In this document: positions 18,208 through 29,169 of the stretch, piece by piece
How the letters are laid out: each line of letters opens with the position of its first letter
Numbering within the stretch: the first letter of the stretch is position 1
NCBI GenBank assembly: GCA_008107755.1
Contig: VIRH01000100.1
Coordinates: forward strand, 1-64,000
Source of the DNA: Rhodobacterales bacterium
GTDB taxonomy: Bacteria; Pseudomonadota; Alphaproteobacteria; Rhizobiales; Stappiaceae
DNA length: 64,000 bases
Reading direction: 5' to 3'
Program-made: the position numbers and the translations under genes
Notes under the pieces: generated by a model
Database searches by the model: none
The model's input: the letters and a program-made list of their open reading frames with translations, nothing else
What the model was told of the DNA's origin: nothing

Positions 18208-20373
18208 CTATTCCGCAGCTTCCGCCGATCCGTAGCCGAGTTGCTCGTTCAGTTTCCCGATCAGGCCGATCGCCGCTTCCGCGATCACCGTTCCGGGCGG
18301 GAAGATGGCAGCCGCTCCGGATCTGTAAAGCGCGTCGTAATCCTGTGGCGGCACCACACCGCCAACCACGATCATGATATCCTCCCGTCCCTCATCTGCC
18401 AGCGCCTTTTTCAGGGCCGGCACGAGCGTCAGATGTCCCGCGGCAAGGGACGACACGCCAACGACGTGCACATCGTTCTCGACCGCCTGGCGGGCTGCCT
18501 CGTCCGGGGTCTGGAACAAGGGACCGATGTCGACGTCGAAGCCGAGATCGGCAAAGGCGGAGGCGATGACCTTCTGGCCGCGGTCGTGGCCATCCTGTCC
18601 CATCTTGGCCACCAGGATGCGCGGTCGCCGGCCGTCGTTTTCCTCGAATGCCTCAACGAGCTTCTGAACCTTGTCGAGCGTTCCGGACATCGCGCCGGCC
18701 TCCCGTTTGTAGACCCCGGAAATCGACTTTATCTCCGCCTTGTGCCGGCCGAACACCTTTTCCATCGCCAGCGAGATCTCGCCGACCGTCGCCTTGGCCC
18801 GCGCCGCCTTGACGGAGAGGTCAAGGAGGTTGCCCTCACCGGTTTGCGCGCATGTCGTCAATGCGTCGAGGGCAGCCTGCGTGGCGCTCTCGTCCCGCTC
18901 TTCACGAAGGCGCTTCAGCTTGTCGATCTGGGCGGTCCGGACCTGCGCGTTGTCGACCTTGAGCACGTCAATGGACTGCTCTGCATCGGGCTTGTACTTG
19001 TTGACGCCGACGACCGTCTGGGCCCCGCTGTCGATGCGCGCCTGCGTCTTGGCCGCGGCTTCCTCGATGCGCAGTTTCGGAATGCCCTTTTCGATTGCCT
19101 TGGCCATGCCGCCGAGACCCTCGACCTCGCGGATATGCGCCATTGCCTTTTCTGCAAGATCGACCGTCAGTTTCTCGACGTAATAGCTTCCGCCCCAGGG
19201 ATCGATGGTCTTCGTGGTACCGCTCTCCTGCTGCAGGAAGAGCTGCGTGTTGCGGGCGATGCGGGCGGAAAAGTCGGTCGGCAGAGCCAGCGCCTCGTCC
19301 AGTGCGTTCGTATGAAGCGACTGGGTGTGCCCCTGGGTCGCAGCCATGGCTTCAACGCAGGTTCGGATCACGTTGTTGAAGACGTCCTGTGCCGTCAGGG
19401 ACCAGCCGGATGTCTGCGAATGCGTGCGCAGGGACAGCGATTTCGGGTTACCGGGGTGGAAGTTCTCCTCCATCAGGGTTGCCCAGATCAGGCGTGCGGC
19501 CCGCAGCTTGGCGACTTCCATGAAGAAGTTCATGCCGATTGCCCAGAAGAATGACAGCCTCGGCGCAAACTGGTCGATATCCATGCCTGCGGCAACGCCC
19601 GCGCGCGCATATTCGATGCCGTCTGCAATCGTATAGGCCAGTTCCAGATCCGCTGTCGCTCCGGCTTCCTGCATGTGATAGCCGGAGATGGAGATCGAAT
19701 TGAACCGCGGCATGTGCTGCGACGTGTAGCTGAAGATGTCCGAGATGATCCGCATCGACTGGGCGGGCGGGTAGATATAGGTGTTCCGGACCATGAACTC
19801 CTTGAGGATGTCGTTCTGGATGGTTCCAGACAGATCCTTCTGGGCAACGCCCTGCTCTTCCGCCGCCACGATGTAAAGCGCCAGCACCGGCAGCACGGCA
19901 CCGTTCATGGTCATGGAAACGCTCATCTTGTCCAGCGGAATACCGGAAAAGAGCGTGCGCATGTCATAGATGGAATCGATCGCAACGCCCGCCATGCCGA
20001 CATCGCCCGAAACCCTGGGATGATCGCTGTCATAGCCACGGTGGGTCGCAAGGTCGAAGGCGACCGAAAGCCCCTTCTGCCCCGCCGCCAGATTCCGGCG
20101 ATAAAAGGCGTTTGAATCCTCCGCCGTGGAAAATCCGGCATACTGGCGAACGGTCCAGGGCTGCTGGACATACATGGTCGGATATGGTCCGCGCAGGTAC
20201 GGCGGCAGCCCGGGCCAGGTGTCGATATGCTTCAGCCCGTCCAGATCCGCAGCGCCATAGACCGGCGGGACCGCGATCTCCTCCGGCGTCTGCCAGGGCT
20301 CTCGCCCACCGGCATCGGCTTCGCTCGGGAGAGCCTTGAAGGGTCTGTCGGCATAGTTCGGGATGCGGCTCAT
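18208..20373 (-). CDS. mutB: Methylmalonyl-CoA mutase large (catalytic) subunit
   Basis: The 721-residue adenosylcobalamin enzyme interconverts (R)-methylmalonyl-CoA and succinyl-CoA, the last step of propionate and branched-chain catabolism. An N-terminal TIM barrel (residues about 60-400, beginning [20 protein letters not shown]) carries the substrate site. The C-terminal cobalamin domain has the lower-ligand motif GQDGHDRG (D-x-H-x-x-G) near residue 606. The ATG overlaps the mutA stop by four bases, so translation is coupled. The GTPase chaperone MeaB is encoded about 8 kb away at 30.6 kb. No adenosylcobalamin riboswitch is seen upstream of the operon. Confidence 0.97.
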   Translation of the reverse strand: MSRIPNYADRPFKALPSEADAGGREPWQTPEEIAVPPVYGAADLDGLKHIDTWPGLPPYLRGPYPTMYVQQPWTVRQYAGFSTAEDSNAFYRRNLAAGQKGLSVAFDLATHRGYDSDHPRVSGDVGMAGVAIDSIYDMRTLFSGIPLDKMSVSMTMNGAVLPVLALYIVAAEEQGVAQKDLSGTIQNDILKEFMVRNTYIYPPAQSMRIISDIFSYTSQHMPRFNSISISGYHMQEAGATADLELAYTIADGIEYARAGVAAGMDIDQFAPRLSFFWAIGMNFFMEVAKLRAARLIWATLMEENFHPGNPKSLSLRTHSQTSGWSLTAQDVFNNVIRTCVEAMAATQGHTQSLHTNALDEALALPTDFSARIARNTQLFLQQESGTTKTIDPWGGSYYVEKLTVDLAEKAMAHIREVEGLGGMAKAIEKGIPKLRIEEAAAKTQARIDSGAQTVVGVNKYKPDAEQSIDVLKVDNAQVRTAQIDKLKRLREERDESATQAALDALTTCAQTGEGNLLDLSVKAARAKATVGEISLAMEKVFGRHKAEIKSISGVYKREAGAMSGTLDKVQKLVEAFEENDGRRPRILVAKMGQDGHDRGQKVIASAFADLGFDVDIGPLFQTPDEAARQAVENDVHVVGVSSLAAGHLTLVPALKKALADEGREDIMIVVGGVVPPQDYDALYRSGAAAIFPPGTVIAEAAIGLIGKLNEQLGYGSAEAAE

Positions 20374-22376
20374 GAGGAAACCTCCAGACGCGTCGTATCG
20401 GCATCCCGATCGAGACCGAGACGTTTGTGAACCTCGCAAAGGAGCGCAAGCAGATCGCAGCCGGCGTAAAGGAAGCGATCGATCCCGGATGCAAGATAGG
20501 AATCTTCCTTCTCCCCCGCCTTGCCGGCAAGGTAAACATGCTCAGCGCCCGCATCGTTCAGAAGCCGAGCCGCCTCTTCCGCCTGTGTCTCGTAGACCTC
20601 GTCGGAGGAAACGAGACAGGCGATAACCGCGCCGCTCGACCGGAACGCGGTCTCCAGGTCCTCAAGCGTCTCATAGACCGCTGGCCCGACAGGCGTCACC
20701 CCGCCGGCAGAAAAGGCGTTTGATGTCCAGGACGCACGCGCGCTGAACTGGGCGAGCGTGCCGAGACTTGCCAGGAACACCTTAGGAGCCTCACCGCTTC
20801 GCTCCTCGGCGGCAGCCGCAGCTTCACGCAAGCGTTCAAAGGGCTCCGCAACACGCATCGGTCTGAGTTTCTGAACCGTCACGCTATTGTCAGGCTTCGC
20901 AAGCTCCCGGACGGGCGAAGGCAGCGAATAACCGCCCAGCGCGGCGCGGCGCAGAGCGTCGAACCAGGCCCCGTCACCGGGGGGCGGAAGGTCGAGCGCG
21001 GCTGACGTGGTCGCGGGCTCTTTGGCCGAAGGCTCGAGAACTGAAACCGCCTTTTCCGAAAGATCGGGAAACTCGCTGACACCGGTGATGGGGCGCTTTC
21101 TGAAAGCGACCGAACGATCAAGCGCAGCTGCGGCTTCTTCGATACGCCTCTGGACGAGGCCACTTCCCAGAGCCGCTTCGAGACCGCCCGCCCCTTCGAT
21201 CTCCTGAAACATCTCCCAGGCCGAAAGACACAGCTTCTCGGTCCGGTCCTCGAGCGCGCCGGACCCGGCAGCCGGGTCGGCAACCTTCGCCAGATTGCTC
21301 TCTTCCAGCAGGATCGACTGGGTGTTGCGGGCAAGCCTTCGGGCCAGCCCGTCAGGCAGCCCGACGGCAAGCGTGTGCGGCAGCACGCAAACACTGTCCG
21401 CGCCGCCGATGCCCGCCGCAAAAGCCGCCACCGTATTGCGCAGCAGATTGACCCATGGGTCCTGGCGCGTCAGCATCCGGTAGGACGTCGACATATGCAC
21501 CCTCGCCGGCGTTTGCGGCAATTGCGCCCCGTCGAGCACGCAAGCCCACAGGGCCCTGAAGGCACGCGCCTTCGCAATGGTGCCGAACTGATCCGCGTCC
21601 GCGACAAGGCTGATGGAAATCCGGTCCGCCCAGGTCTCCGGCGCAAGCCCCGCTGCCTCCAGCAACCGCAGATTGGCCGCAGCCGAGGACAGGACGAGGG
21701 CAAGTTCCTGCGCCGGCGTGCCACCTGCGCCGTGCCAGACACGGCCATCCGCATTGAAGAGGCGTGCGGGACTTCCAGATCGGTCAACCGAAGCGACCAT
21801 GTCCTTAAGATAGCGATCGGATATCTGCGGTTCTGAAGGCATGAGACCGTTCAGCGCAATCCAGCCGAACGGATCCGTACCGGCCGCAACGTCGACAGAA
21901 GCCGGATCGATACCTTTTCTTTCCAGATACGCAAGCAGCAGAGCCAGATGCTCGACACTTCTCTCACCCGCGTCCAGGCGAAGCTCGATCAGGTCAAGCT
22001 GGACGCCATCGAACAGCGCTTCCAGCCCCTCGACGGTCTCCACCAAGATGCCGTTGCCGTGGGCGCTCGGCGCGCCTGCAAAGACGAGGTCCAGACCCCC
22101 GGCTCCATTTTCCAGATCTCGCAAGATCTGGGCATTGGCCTGCGCAGGATCGGGAATGTCGATCCGTTGCACCACCGTCCAGTCCTGCCCCGTCCGCAAG
22201 GCTCTCGCCGGCAGATCGGTGCGGCGCTGATAAAGGGGAGCGATCTCGAGACCATCTTCCGTCTCGCCATACAGCCTCTTGCGCGGAGCGCCCTTGAGCG
22301 CCTTGTCGACAGCGTCCCACCAGGTCGTTTCGTCAGCGGCGTAAAAGCTGTCGGGTCCGGTTAAGCTGAACGGCAT
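20370..22376 (-). CDS. mutA: Methylmalonyl-CoA mutase small subunit
   Basis: This 668-residue partner of MutB has the same barrel plus flavodoxin-like layout, with a degenerate cobalamin domain. At the position of D-x-H-x-x-G it reads [15 protein letters not shown], so it cannot bind B12, as expected for the non-catalytic subunit of the heterodimer. It is the first gene of the mutA-mutB operon. A two-subunit mutase of this type is usual in many alphaproteobacteria and actinobacteria, while others have a single large chain. Confidence 0.95.
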   Translation of the reverse strand: MPFSLTGPDSFYAADETTWWDAVDKALKGAPRKRLYGETEDGLEIAPLYQRRTDLPARALRTGQDWTVVQRIDIPDPAQANAQILRDLENGAGGLDLVFAGAPSAHGNGILVETVEGLEALFDGVQLDLIELRLDAGERSVEHLALLLAYLERKGIDPASVDVAAGTDPFGWIALNGLMPSEPQISDRYLKDMVASVDRSGSPARLFNADGRVWHGAGGTPAQELALVLSSAAANLRLLEAAGLAPETWADRISISLVADADQFGTIAKARAFRALWACVLDGAQLPQTPARVHMSTSYRMLTRQDPWVNLLRNTVAAFAAGIGGADSVCVLPHTLAVGLPDGLARRLARNTQSILLEESNLAKVADPAAGSGALEDRTEKLCLSAWEMFQEIEGAGGLEAALGSGLVQRRIEEAAAALDRSVAFRKRPITGVSEFPDLSEKAVSVLEPSAKEPATTSAALDLPPPGDGAWFDALRRAALGGYSLPSPVRELAKPDNSVTVQKLRPMRVAEPFERLREAAAAAEERSGEAPKVFLASLGTLAQFSARASWTSNAFSAGGVTPVGPAVYETLEDLETAFRSSGAVIACLVSSDEVYETQAEEAARLLNDAGAEHVYLAGKAGEKEDSYLASGIDRFLYAGCDLLALLCEVHKRLGLDRDADTTRLEVSS

Positions 22377-22915
22377 CGATACTGTCTCCCTGAGACCTGC
22401 AAGAATGGTCGCGCGGCCTTCCCGTGCCGTTTTAGTCCTTCATGCGGAACGATGGCAACTCAGCAGAAAGGGTAAGCAACAACTCGGTTTCCGGAAAGTA
22501 TTCGAGCCCAGGCCCTGCACCATCACCCGCTGACACGAAATCTTGATTAATTCGGTAGACAAAAAAACAAACCGGCAGAACATCCGAATTCTGTTCTTGG
22601 TTGGAGCAAGAGAAAATTCACCTAGTCAAGTTGCAAAAACTGGTTACGCAAGTAAGAAACGGTCAATTTTTTGGCGCAATAAGCCAACTTTGCCATTTTT
22701 CCCTATTGGTACGATCATCAATTGTATTGTAGCGTAAGTTTGCTGACGCATGGGAATTTCTACCCGCTTAAAAAATGCGCGGCATCCGGGCACCGCCTTC
22801 GTATCACAATAACGAAATGGGGCAGTTCACCGGATTTAACCCATCAGAGGACTGATCCGGCAGGACCGGACCAGGCCCAAAAAGCGGTCATTAAAAGCCG
22901 CAAAGGATGTGCACA
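22377..22915. other. Long AT-rich intergenic region upstream of mutA and the LuxR gene
   Basis: About 540 bases separate the divergent mutA and luxR-type genes. The middle (about 22540-22790) is visibly richer in A/T than the surrounding coding sequence. No plausible gene was found; a 64-codon frame at 22543-22737 has no ribosome-binding site or family resemblance. Promoters for both operons should lie here. Confidence 0.5.
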
Positions 22916-23617
22916 ATGCTTGATCAATCCGAATTGAAGAGCAAGTTAAGAGCTATTTCCGAAGCAAACGCTGCTCATCATGTTCTGGACATATTGGAAT
23001 CAAATCTCCGGCGCATGGGGGCAACTCATATCCTCATCACCGGTCTTCCAATGCCGAACCGACCGATCGACAATCTTGTCCAGAGGTTCCGGTGGCCCGA
23101 TCAACGCAACGATGGCATCGAAAGCACTTCACTTTCTTCCAATGACAGCGCACTCATGCTCGGACTGGGTTCGAACCGTGCGCGGGTCTGGTCCATCACC
23201 GCAGGTGACATGGAGCATTCGGACCTGTTGGCATCGGCCGGTGAAGGCAGCCAGATCGTTGTAATCCCCGTAACCGAACTCTATCCCTTCCAGGCATTCG
23301 TGTTCGCAAGCGGTCATTCCCTTCAGGTCAACAAATATGACCTCGCGAACCTTGAGGTTCTGTCGGCTGCGGCGTTCTCGCGGCTGCGCGAACTCGGTGT
23401 CATTTCCGGTCAGCGCCCCGGCGCCCTGTCCACGCGTGAACGCAGGGTTCTTGAACTGACCGCATACGGCAAGACTGCAGGTGAAATCGCCGATGTTCTC
23501 GAGATTTCCCAGCGGACTGTCCACGCGCACCTTCAGAATGCCAGCGTGAAGCTGAACGCTTCGAACAAGACCCACACGGTCGTTGAAGCTCTTCGCTACG
23601 GCCAGATCAGTGTCTGA
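22916..23617 (+). CDS. LuxR-family (GerE-type HTH) transcriptional regulator
   Basis: The protein has 233 residues. The C-terminal HTH is canonical: LSTRERRVLELTAYGKTAGE near residues 167-186, followed by IADVLEISQRTVHAHLQNA. The N-terminal 150 residues resemble the fold of autoinducer-binding regulators, but the tryptophan/tyrosine/aspartate set that holds acyl-homoserine lactones is not clear, and no luxI gene is nearby. It may be a solo regulator of the VisN/VisR or general GerE type. The ATG at 22916 has AAAGGA eight bases upstream, better than the ATG three codons earlier. A strong terminator follows. Confidence 0.88.
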   Translation: MLDQSELKSKLRAISEANAAHHVLDILESNLRRMGATHILITGLPMPNRPIDNLVQRFRWPDQRNDGIESTSLSSNDSALMLGLGSNRARVWSITAGDMEHSDLLASAGEGSQIVVIPVTELYPFQAFVFASGHSLQVNKYDLANLEVLSAAAFSRLRELGVISGQRPGALSTRERRVLELTAYGKTAGEIADVLEISQRTVHAHLQNASVKLNASNKTHTVVEALRYGQISV

Positions 23618-23726
23618 TCTTCCACAACGGGCAGCCGCCGTCTCATGAGTTGCCCGTCGTGACATAAAACTCCGGATGGAGAAAGCACCGTTCAGAAGGC
23701 TCCTTTCTTTATGCCGATGCTTCAAA

Positions 23727-23754
23727 GGCTCGCCCTCAGGCGAGCCCTTTTTTT
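23727..23754 (+). terminator. Rho-independent terminator of the LuxR-type gene
   Basis: An eight-base-pair stem (23727-23734 GGCTCGCC with 23739-23746 GGCGAGCC) carries the loop CTCA and is followed directly by C and seven T. It lies about 110 bases past the stop codon. Confidence 0.9.
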
Positions 23755-23920
23755 GACGCGACCCATCGGCTGACCCGTTATCCCTCGGCGTGCTGCCGTT
23801 CCCGCCTGATGTCTTCGTAAAAGAGCGCTTCATGCCCCACACCGGCCTTGCCAGAAAGCCGAAAAATCGGCTCAAGTGATGCTGGAACCATAAAAGAACG
23901 TCGGGGATTCGGGGGGAAGC

Positions 23921-25480
23921 GTGAGCGGAAGCGAGAGTATCTTTATCGGAGCGAGCACGAGGGACGAAACCCTGACGCTGAAGCTCGCTAACCGCCATGG
24001 TCTCATTGCCGGGGCTACCGGAACGGGCAAGACCGTTTCCCTCCAGATTCTCGCGGAAGGCTTTTCGAATGCCGGCGTGCCGGTCTTCTGCGCCGACATC
24101 AAGGGAGACCTCGCCGGACTTTCGGTGGCCGGCGAGAGCAAGAACTTTCTTGAGAAAAGGGCGCGGGAGGTGGGACTGGAAGGGTCCTACACCTACGAGG
24201 CCTCGCCCGCCGTGTTCTGGGATCTCCTTGGCGAACAGGGCCATCCCATCCGCACGACGGTCTCCGAAATCGGCCCCCTGTTGCTCGCGCAGCTGCTGGA
24301 GCTGAACGATACCCAGGAAGGCGTGCTCAATGTTCTGTTCGAGCTTGCCGACGACGAAGGACTGCTGCTCCTCGACCTGAAAGACCTGCGTGCGATGCTC
24401 TCACATGTGGCAGACCGCGCGTCCGAGCTTTCGACGGTCTATGGCAACGTTTCCAAATCTTCCGTCGGAGCGATCCAGCGCAGGCTTCTTGTTCTGGAGC
24501 GCCAGGGGGGCGAGAACTTCTTCGGTGAACCCGCGCTCGATATCCGCGACTTCATACGCACCGCACCGGACGGACGCGGCATCGTCAACATTCTGGCCGC
24601 CGACAAGCTGATGTCGTCACCGCGCCTTTACGGCGTGTTCCTTCTCTGGCTTTTGTCGGAACTCTTCGAAGAGCTGCCGGAGATCGGAGATCCGGACAAA
24701 CCGAAGCTGGTCTTCTTCTTCGACGAAGCACATCTCCTCTTCAACGATGCCTCCAAGGCCCTTGTCGAAAAGGTCGAGCAGGTGGTCCGCCTTATCCGGT
24801 CCAAGGGGGTAGGTGTCTATTTCGTCACCCAGAACCCGCTGGACGTACCCGAAACCGTCCTGTCACAGCTCGGCAACCGTATCCAGCACGCTCTGCGCGC
24901 CTTCACGCCGCGAGACCAGAAGGCCGTCCGGGCGGCCGCGGAAACCTTCCGCCCGAACCCCGATCTCGATACCGAGCGTGTGATTACCGAACTTGGTGTC
25001 GGCGAAGCCCTGGTCTCCACGCTTGAGGGAAAGGGCATTCCCTCCGTAGTCCAGCGCACCCTGATCCGACCGCCCTGCTCCCGGCTGGGCCCGGTCACGC
25101 AGGCGGAACGGCGCGGGATGATCCAGTCGAGCGCTGTCTTTGGCACATACGAGCGCATGCGCGACCGCGTCTCTGCCTACGAGGTGCTGGCGGACAGGGC
25201 GGAGGAGACCCAGCGCCAGGAGCAGCGCCGCCGCGAGAAGGAGGAGGCTCAGGCGCGCAAGAAGGGAGAGCCGCGAAAGACGCGTACCGGCTTTCAGCTT
25301 CCGGATTTCGGACGCGATGACCGACCGCGACGGGAAAGCGTCGAGCGCCGGTCGCGCCGCTCCAGCCAGCGCGATTCCGTGCTGGAGGCCGGTCTGAAAT
25401 CCGCAGCACGCAGCCTCGGGTCGTCCCTTGGCCGTGCACTCGTACGCGGACTGCTCGGATCTCTCAAGCGAGGCAACTGA
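23921..25480 (+). CDS. HerA-like helicase/ATPase (DUF853, YjgR-type)
   Basis: The protein has 519 residues. Walker A is [10 protein letters not shown] near residues 31-40 and Walker B is [12 protein letters not shown] near 262-273; the segment [15 protein letters not shown] near 297 completes the FtsK/HerA ATPase core. This subgroup (helicase HerA-like, DUF853) is widespread but its role is unproven; unlike archaeal HerA it lacks a NurA partner here. The C-terminal 110 residues are strongly basic and coiled-coil-like ([15 protein letters not shown]), suggesting nucleic-acid or membrane contact. The start is GTG with GGGGGGAA just upstream. It stands alone on the plus strand. Confidence 0.88.
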   Translation: MSGSESIFIGASTRDETLTLKLANRHGLIAGATGTGKTVSLQILAEGFSNAGVPVFCADIKGDLAGLSVAGESKNFLEKRAREVGLEGSYTYEASPAVFWDLLGEQGHPIRTTVSEIGPLLLAQLLELNDTQEGVLNVLFELADDEGLLLLDLKDLRAMLSHVADRASELSTVYGNVSKSSVGAIQRRLLVLERQGGENFFGEPALDIRDFIRTAPDGRGIVNILAADKLMSSPRLYGVFLLWLLSELFEELPEIGDPDKPKLVFFFDEAHLLFNDASKALVEKVEQVVRLIRSKGVGVYFVTQNPLDVPETVLSQLGNRIQHALRAFTPRDQKAVRAAAETFRPNPDLDTERVITELGVGEALVSTLEGKGIPSVVQRTLIRPPCSRLGPVTQAERRGMIQSSAVFGTYERMRDRVSAYEVLADRAEETQRQEQRRREKEEAQARKKGEPRKTRTGFQLPDFGRDDRPRRESVERRSRRSSQRDSVLEAGLKSAARSLGSSLGRALVRGLLGSLKRGN

Positions 25481-25650
25481 ACGCGGCCGAAAACACGGTC
25501 GCTGCCCGTGGTCCGGAGCGCTTCGGAACGCGCTTTGTCAAAAGTCGGGATGTACGGAACGGTGGTGCCCTACTCACCTAGGGGCAAGGTAACCCGATCC
25601 TCACTTCTCAAAAGTAACCATGCACAAAACACCACGCCCAAGGAGTAAGG

Positions 25651-27579
25651 ATGACTGGCAGTTTTTTGGACAATCTCGGTTTTCTGACGACTGTCCCCGT
25701 CCGGAAATCCTTCCGCACGATTGTACGCAAGTCTGTTACGGGCCTCGTCCTCGCCGCAACGCTTTCACTCTCGCCCGTTCTTGCCCAGACAGTGATACCT
25801 GCTCCCACCGACGCCAGCGAACAGCAAATCGATGCCGACACGCGTCTTGAACGGGCACGGGAATTTCTGCGCGACAACCCGATCTCACCGCCCGATACGG
25901 CAAGCCCGCGCGCCACGCTGGGGAGCTTTGCCTTCATCATGGGCGAAGTCGAGAACCTGTGGCGTGATCTGCGCACCTCTTATGAAGACGGCGGCAACAT
26001 CTTCCTGACGGAGGAGGAAAGAGACCGGCTGATGTTGCTCGAGGCATTGCTCGGAAAAGCAGCCGATACACTTGACCTGTCCGAGATTCCGGAAACCTCG
26101 CGCCAGGGCGCCAGTCTCGAACTGGTCCTGCAGCTTCAGGAAATCCTTGATCGAATTCCACCAATCGATCTGGCATCGGTTCCCGGCGAACGTGCCGGCA
26201 CCTTTCGCCCGCCCGCTCAGGGCGACGCACTTCCCGACTACTGGACCGTTCCGGGCACCAGCCTGAAACTGGCGCGCCAGACCAGTGGCGAACGCGTCGG
26301 ACACTATCTCTTTTCAGACGATACCGTCGCCCGCATTCCGGAGGACTACGCCATCGTTCGCGAGCTGCCGATACGCGCCGACGGGGACGAGGACCTGTTC
26401 GAGTACTACAATTACACACCTGGCAACCTGATCGCGCCCCGCTGGTACAATGTCATCAAGTCCGGCCCGGAGTGGCTGCGCAGCCAGTTCGGCAGTCAGG
26501 CCTACTGGCAATGGCTGGCGTTGCTGTTGCTCATCGCGGTGTATCTGACCACCTTCGCCCTTTATGTGCGCTGGCAAAGACGGCGGGCTGTCTCGATCTA
26601 TGAGCGGACGCGCGCCTTCAACGCGATTCTCAATCCCTTGCTGGTCATTTGCGGTGCCGTTCTCTTTCGTTACCTCGGCGAGCACCAGATCAATGTGACC
26701 GGCGTGGCCCTCCAGGCAATCAGTACGGCAACAACGGCTGTGGTCTGGTCGGCGACCGCATGGCTCGTCTATCACTGTCTCCAGTTCCTGTATGTGTGGT
26801 TCATCCAGGGCCCGACCGACAGACAGACCGGTTTCGACGCAAGCCTGCTGCGCACCGGCTACCGCGTAGCCTCCCTCGCGGTGGCAATCCTCGTGCTCGG
26901 ATACGGAGCGACCAAGATCGGCATACCGATCTACGGTGTCGTTGCCGGTCTCGGCGTTGGCGGCCTCGCCATCGCACTCGCCGCCCAGCCGACCATAGAA
27001 AACCTGATCGGCGGCATCATTCTCTATGCGGACAGGATGGTCCGCGTCGGTGAGTTCTGCCAGTTCGACGATCTTGCCGGAACGGTGGAATCCATCGGCA
27101 TCCGCTCGACCCGCATCCGGGCTCTGGACCGCACCATGATCACGGTGGCGAACGCAGACCTCGCAAGACGGAAGATCATCAACTACAGCTACCGCGACAT
27201 GTTCCATTTCCGGCACAAGATCGCCCTGCGGTACGAGACGCCGGCAGACCTTGTGAAGTCCCTGCTCGCGGACATCACGGATTATCTGGTCGCACACGAG
27301 AAGGTCGAGGAAGATCCCTTGCGGGTTCGGCTCATCGGCTTCGGCGAATACTCCCAGACAGTCGATATCTACGCCTATGTCACGGCAACGGCCATAAACG
27401 AGTTCCTTGAAATACAGCAGGAGCTTCTTTTCGACATTCACGACATCATCCATCGTAGCGGCACAGAATTCGCCTATCCCGCCTCAACCATCCTTCTGGG
27501 ACGCGACACGGGGTTGCCCGCTCCTTCCGATGCTGATCCGGCATCGGAAGACGGCAAGGGAGCGACGACAGCGGCCTGA
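25651..27579 (+). CDS. Mechanosensitive ion channel, MscS family, with periplasmic N-domain
   Basis: The protein has 642 residues. A signal peptide (cleavage near SPVLAQ, residue 48) precedes a helical periplasmic domain of about 230 residues, then four membrane helices (about 283-303, 325-342, 352-375, 405-425). The pore-lining TM3 and MscS beta domain follow: GVVAGLGVGGLAIALAAQ near 430-447, then NLIGGIIL and FCQFDDLAGTVESIGIRSTR. Channels of this class open on hypo-osmotic membrane stretch. GGAG lies seven bases before the ATG. It is larger than minimal MscS and resembles the extended inner-membrane paralogues. A short GC hairpin follows the stop. Confidence 0.92.
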   Translation: MTGSFLDNLGFLTTVPVRKSFRTIVRKSVTGLVLAATLSLSPVLAQTVIPAPTDASEQQIDADTRLERAREFLRDNPISPPDTASPRATLGSFAFIMGEVENLWRDLRTSYEDGGNIFLTEEERDRLMLLEALLGKAADTLDLSEIPETSRQGASLELVLQLQEILDRIPPIDLASVPGERAGTFRPPAQGDALPDYWTVPGTSLKLARQTSGERVGHYLFSDDTVARIPEDYAIVRELPIRADGDEDLFEYYNYTPGNLIAPRWYNVIKSGPEWLRSQFGSQAYWQWLALLLLIAVYLTTFALYVRWQRRRAVSIYERTRAFNAILNPLLVICGAVLFRYLGEHQINVTGVALQAISTATTAVVWSATAWLVYHCLQFLYVWFIQGPTDRQTGFDASLLRTGYRVASLAVAILVLGYGATKIGIPIYGVVAGLGVGGLAIALAAQPTIENLIGGIILYADRMVRVGEFCQFDDLAGTVESIGIRSTRIRALDRTMITVANADLARRKIINYSYRDMFHFRHKIALRYETPADLVKSLLADITDYLVAHEKVEEDPLRVRLIGFGEYSQTVDIYAYVTATAINEFLEIQQELLFDIHDIIHRSGTEFAYPASTILLGRDTGLPAPSDADPASEDGKGATTAA

Positions 27580-27591
27580 CACAGGCAGGCG

Positions 27592-27621
27592 ACGGGCCGG
27601 CGCTTTCCCGCACCGGCCCGT
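27592..27621 (+). terminator. Hairpin after the MscS gene, possible terminator
   Basis: A nine-base-pair stem (ACGGGCCGG with CCGGCCCGT) with a 12-base loop lies 12 bases past the stop codon. No T-run follows, so termination strength is uncertain. Confidence 0.5.
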
Positions 27622-27731
27622 TGGGCGCACGAACCGTTTGCGCTTCGCGCGCGCTTGTGGCCTGTTAGGACTTTCTGCCGGGCTCGAGTCTCTTCGGCCC
27701 GCCTTGCCAGTGTGACATTCAAGGATCCGTC

Positions 27732-29120
27732 ATGAGTTCCATAGACAAGGTCCTGGCGCGTATCGACGCCGACCTCGACAACAGCCTCGACCGCCTCTTC
27801 GATCTTCTGAGGATCAAGAGCATCTCCACCGACCCTGCCTACAAGGCGCCCTGCCGCGAGGCGGCGGAGTGGCTGGCCCGCGAATTGAACACCATCGGCA
27901 TCGAGGCCGCCGTTCGCGACACGACGGGCCACCCGATGGTGGTCGGACACAAGAAGTCGGGCAAACCCGGCCCACATGTCCTCTTCTACGGCCATTACGA
28001 TGTCCAGCCGGTCGATCCGATCGATCTCTGGAAGAACGACCCGTTCGAGCCGAGCATCCAGACCCGCGAAGACGGCAGCAAGATCATCGTGGCCCGTGGC
28101 TCGTCCGACGACAAGGGCCAGCTCATGACCTTCGTCGAAGCCGCCCGTGCGTTCATCGCCGAGACCGGCGACCTGCCCATCGACGTCACGATCCTCTTCG
28201 AGGGCGAAGAGGAATCCGGCTCCCCGTCCCTGCGGCCGTTCCTGGAAGCCAACAAGGAAGAGCTGTCCTGCGACCTCGCGCTCGTCTGCGATACCACCAT
28301 GTGGGACGCGCAGACCCCGGCCATCGCCGTGATGCTGCGCGGGATGGTCGGTGACGAAATCATCGTCAAGGCGGCGAGCCGTGATCTGCATTCCGGCCTT
28401 TATGGCGGCTCGGCCAGAAACCCGAACCACATCGTCGCCGAAATCATCGCCGGCCTTCACGACGAGAATGGCAAGGTGACTCTTCCGGGCTTTTATGACG
28501 GCGTGATCGAGGTCCCCGACAACGTCAAGGCCGTCTGGGACAACCTGGGCTTTTCGGTCGAGCGGTTCCTGGGCGAAGTCGGCCTGAAAGAGCCACGCGG
28601 TGAAAAGGACCGGACGGCGCTTGAACATATCTGGACGCGGCCGACGGTCGAGGTCAACGGTATGTGGGGCGGTTACCAGGGGGCGGGCTCCAAGACCGTG
28701 ATCCCGGCCGAAGCCCATGCCAAGTTCACCTTCCGCCTTGTCGGCGACCAGAACCCGGACAAGATCCAGGAAGCCTTCCGCGCCTATGTCCGCTCGAAGA
28801 TCCCGGCGGACTGCACCGTGGACTTCATCGCCAAGGAAGGCAGCCCGGCCCTCAGGATCGACTTCGAAAAGCCTGCCGTCGAAAAGGGCAAGAAGGCGCT
28901 TCAGGACGAATGGGGCACCGAGGCAGCGCTGATCGGCATGGGGGGCTCGATCCCGATCGTGGGCGATTTCAAGCGCATGCTCGGCATGGATTCGCTTCTG
29001 ATCGGCTACGGCCTCGAGGATGACCAGATCCATTCCCCGAACGAGAAATACAATCTGACCAGCTTCCACAAGGGCATTCGGTCCTGGGCCCGCGTGCTGA
29101 GCGAACTGGCCGAAAAGTAA
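27732..29120 (+). CDS. M20-family metallopeptidase (dipeptidase)
   Basis: The protein has 462 residues, is cytosolic and has a di-zinc core. Ligands are visible in the family motifs: LFYGHYDVQPVDP near residue 84, ARGSSDDKGQL near 121, FEGEEESGSPS near 156 and a late histidine in IHSPNEKYNL near 435. The lid/dimer domain lies around residues 210-330 and contains the conserved RDLHSGLYGG. This group hydrolyses dipeptides, including carnosine-like ones. GGATCC precedes the ATG by a few bases. The LOG gene follows after 49 bases on the same strand with a hairpin between them, so limited co-transcription is possible. Confidence 0.93.
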   Translation: MSSIDKVLARIDADLDNSLDRLFDLLRIKSISTDPAYKAPCREAAEWLARELNTIGIEAAVRDTTGHPMVVGHKKSGKPGPHVLFYGHYDVQPVDPIDLWKNDPFEPSIQTREDGSKIIVARGSSDDKGQLMTFVEAARAFIAETGDLPIDVTILFEGEEESGSPSLRPFLEANKEELSCDLALVCDTTMWDAQTPAIAVMLRGMVGDEIIVKAASRDLHSGLYGGSARNPNHIVAEIIAGLHDENGKVTLPGFYDGVIEVPDNVKAVWDNLGFSVERFLGEVGLKEPRGEKDRTALEHIWTRPTVEVNGMWGGYQGAGSKTVIPAEAHAKFTFRLVGDQNPDKIQEAFRAYVRSKIPADCTVDFIAKEGSPALRIDFEKPAVEKGKKALQDEWGTEAALIGMGGSIPIVGDFKRMLGMDSLLIGYGLEDDQIHSPNEKYNLTSFHKGIRSWARVLSELAEK

Positions 29121-29127
29121 GACAGAC

Positions 29128-29148
29128 CGGGCCGGGCAGACCGGCCCG
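29128..29148 (+). terminator. Intercistronic hairpin
   Basis: CGGGCCGG and CCGGCCCG form an eight-base-pair stem with a GCAGA loop, eight bases past the peptidase stop and 22 before the LOG gene. It may attenuate read-through or stabilise the upstream mRNA. There is no T-run. Confidence 0.45.
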
Positions 29149-29169
29149 ACACGATCGTGTGAGGACGAC

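Noticed and set aside
22377..22915. Cobalamin riboswitch upstream of the B12-dependent mutase
   Set aside because: No B12-box-like conserved core was seen on the mutA strand, and mutase operons generally lack one.
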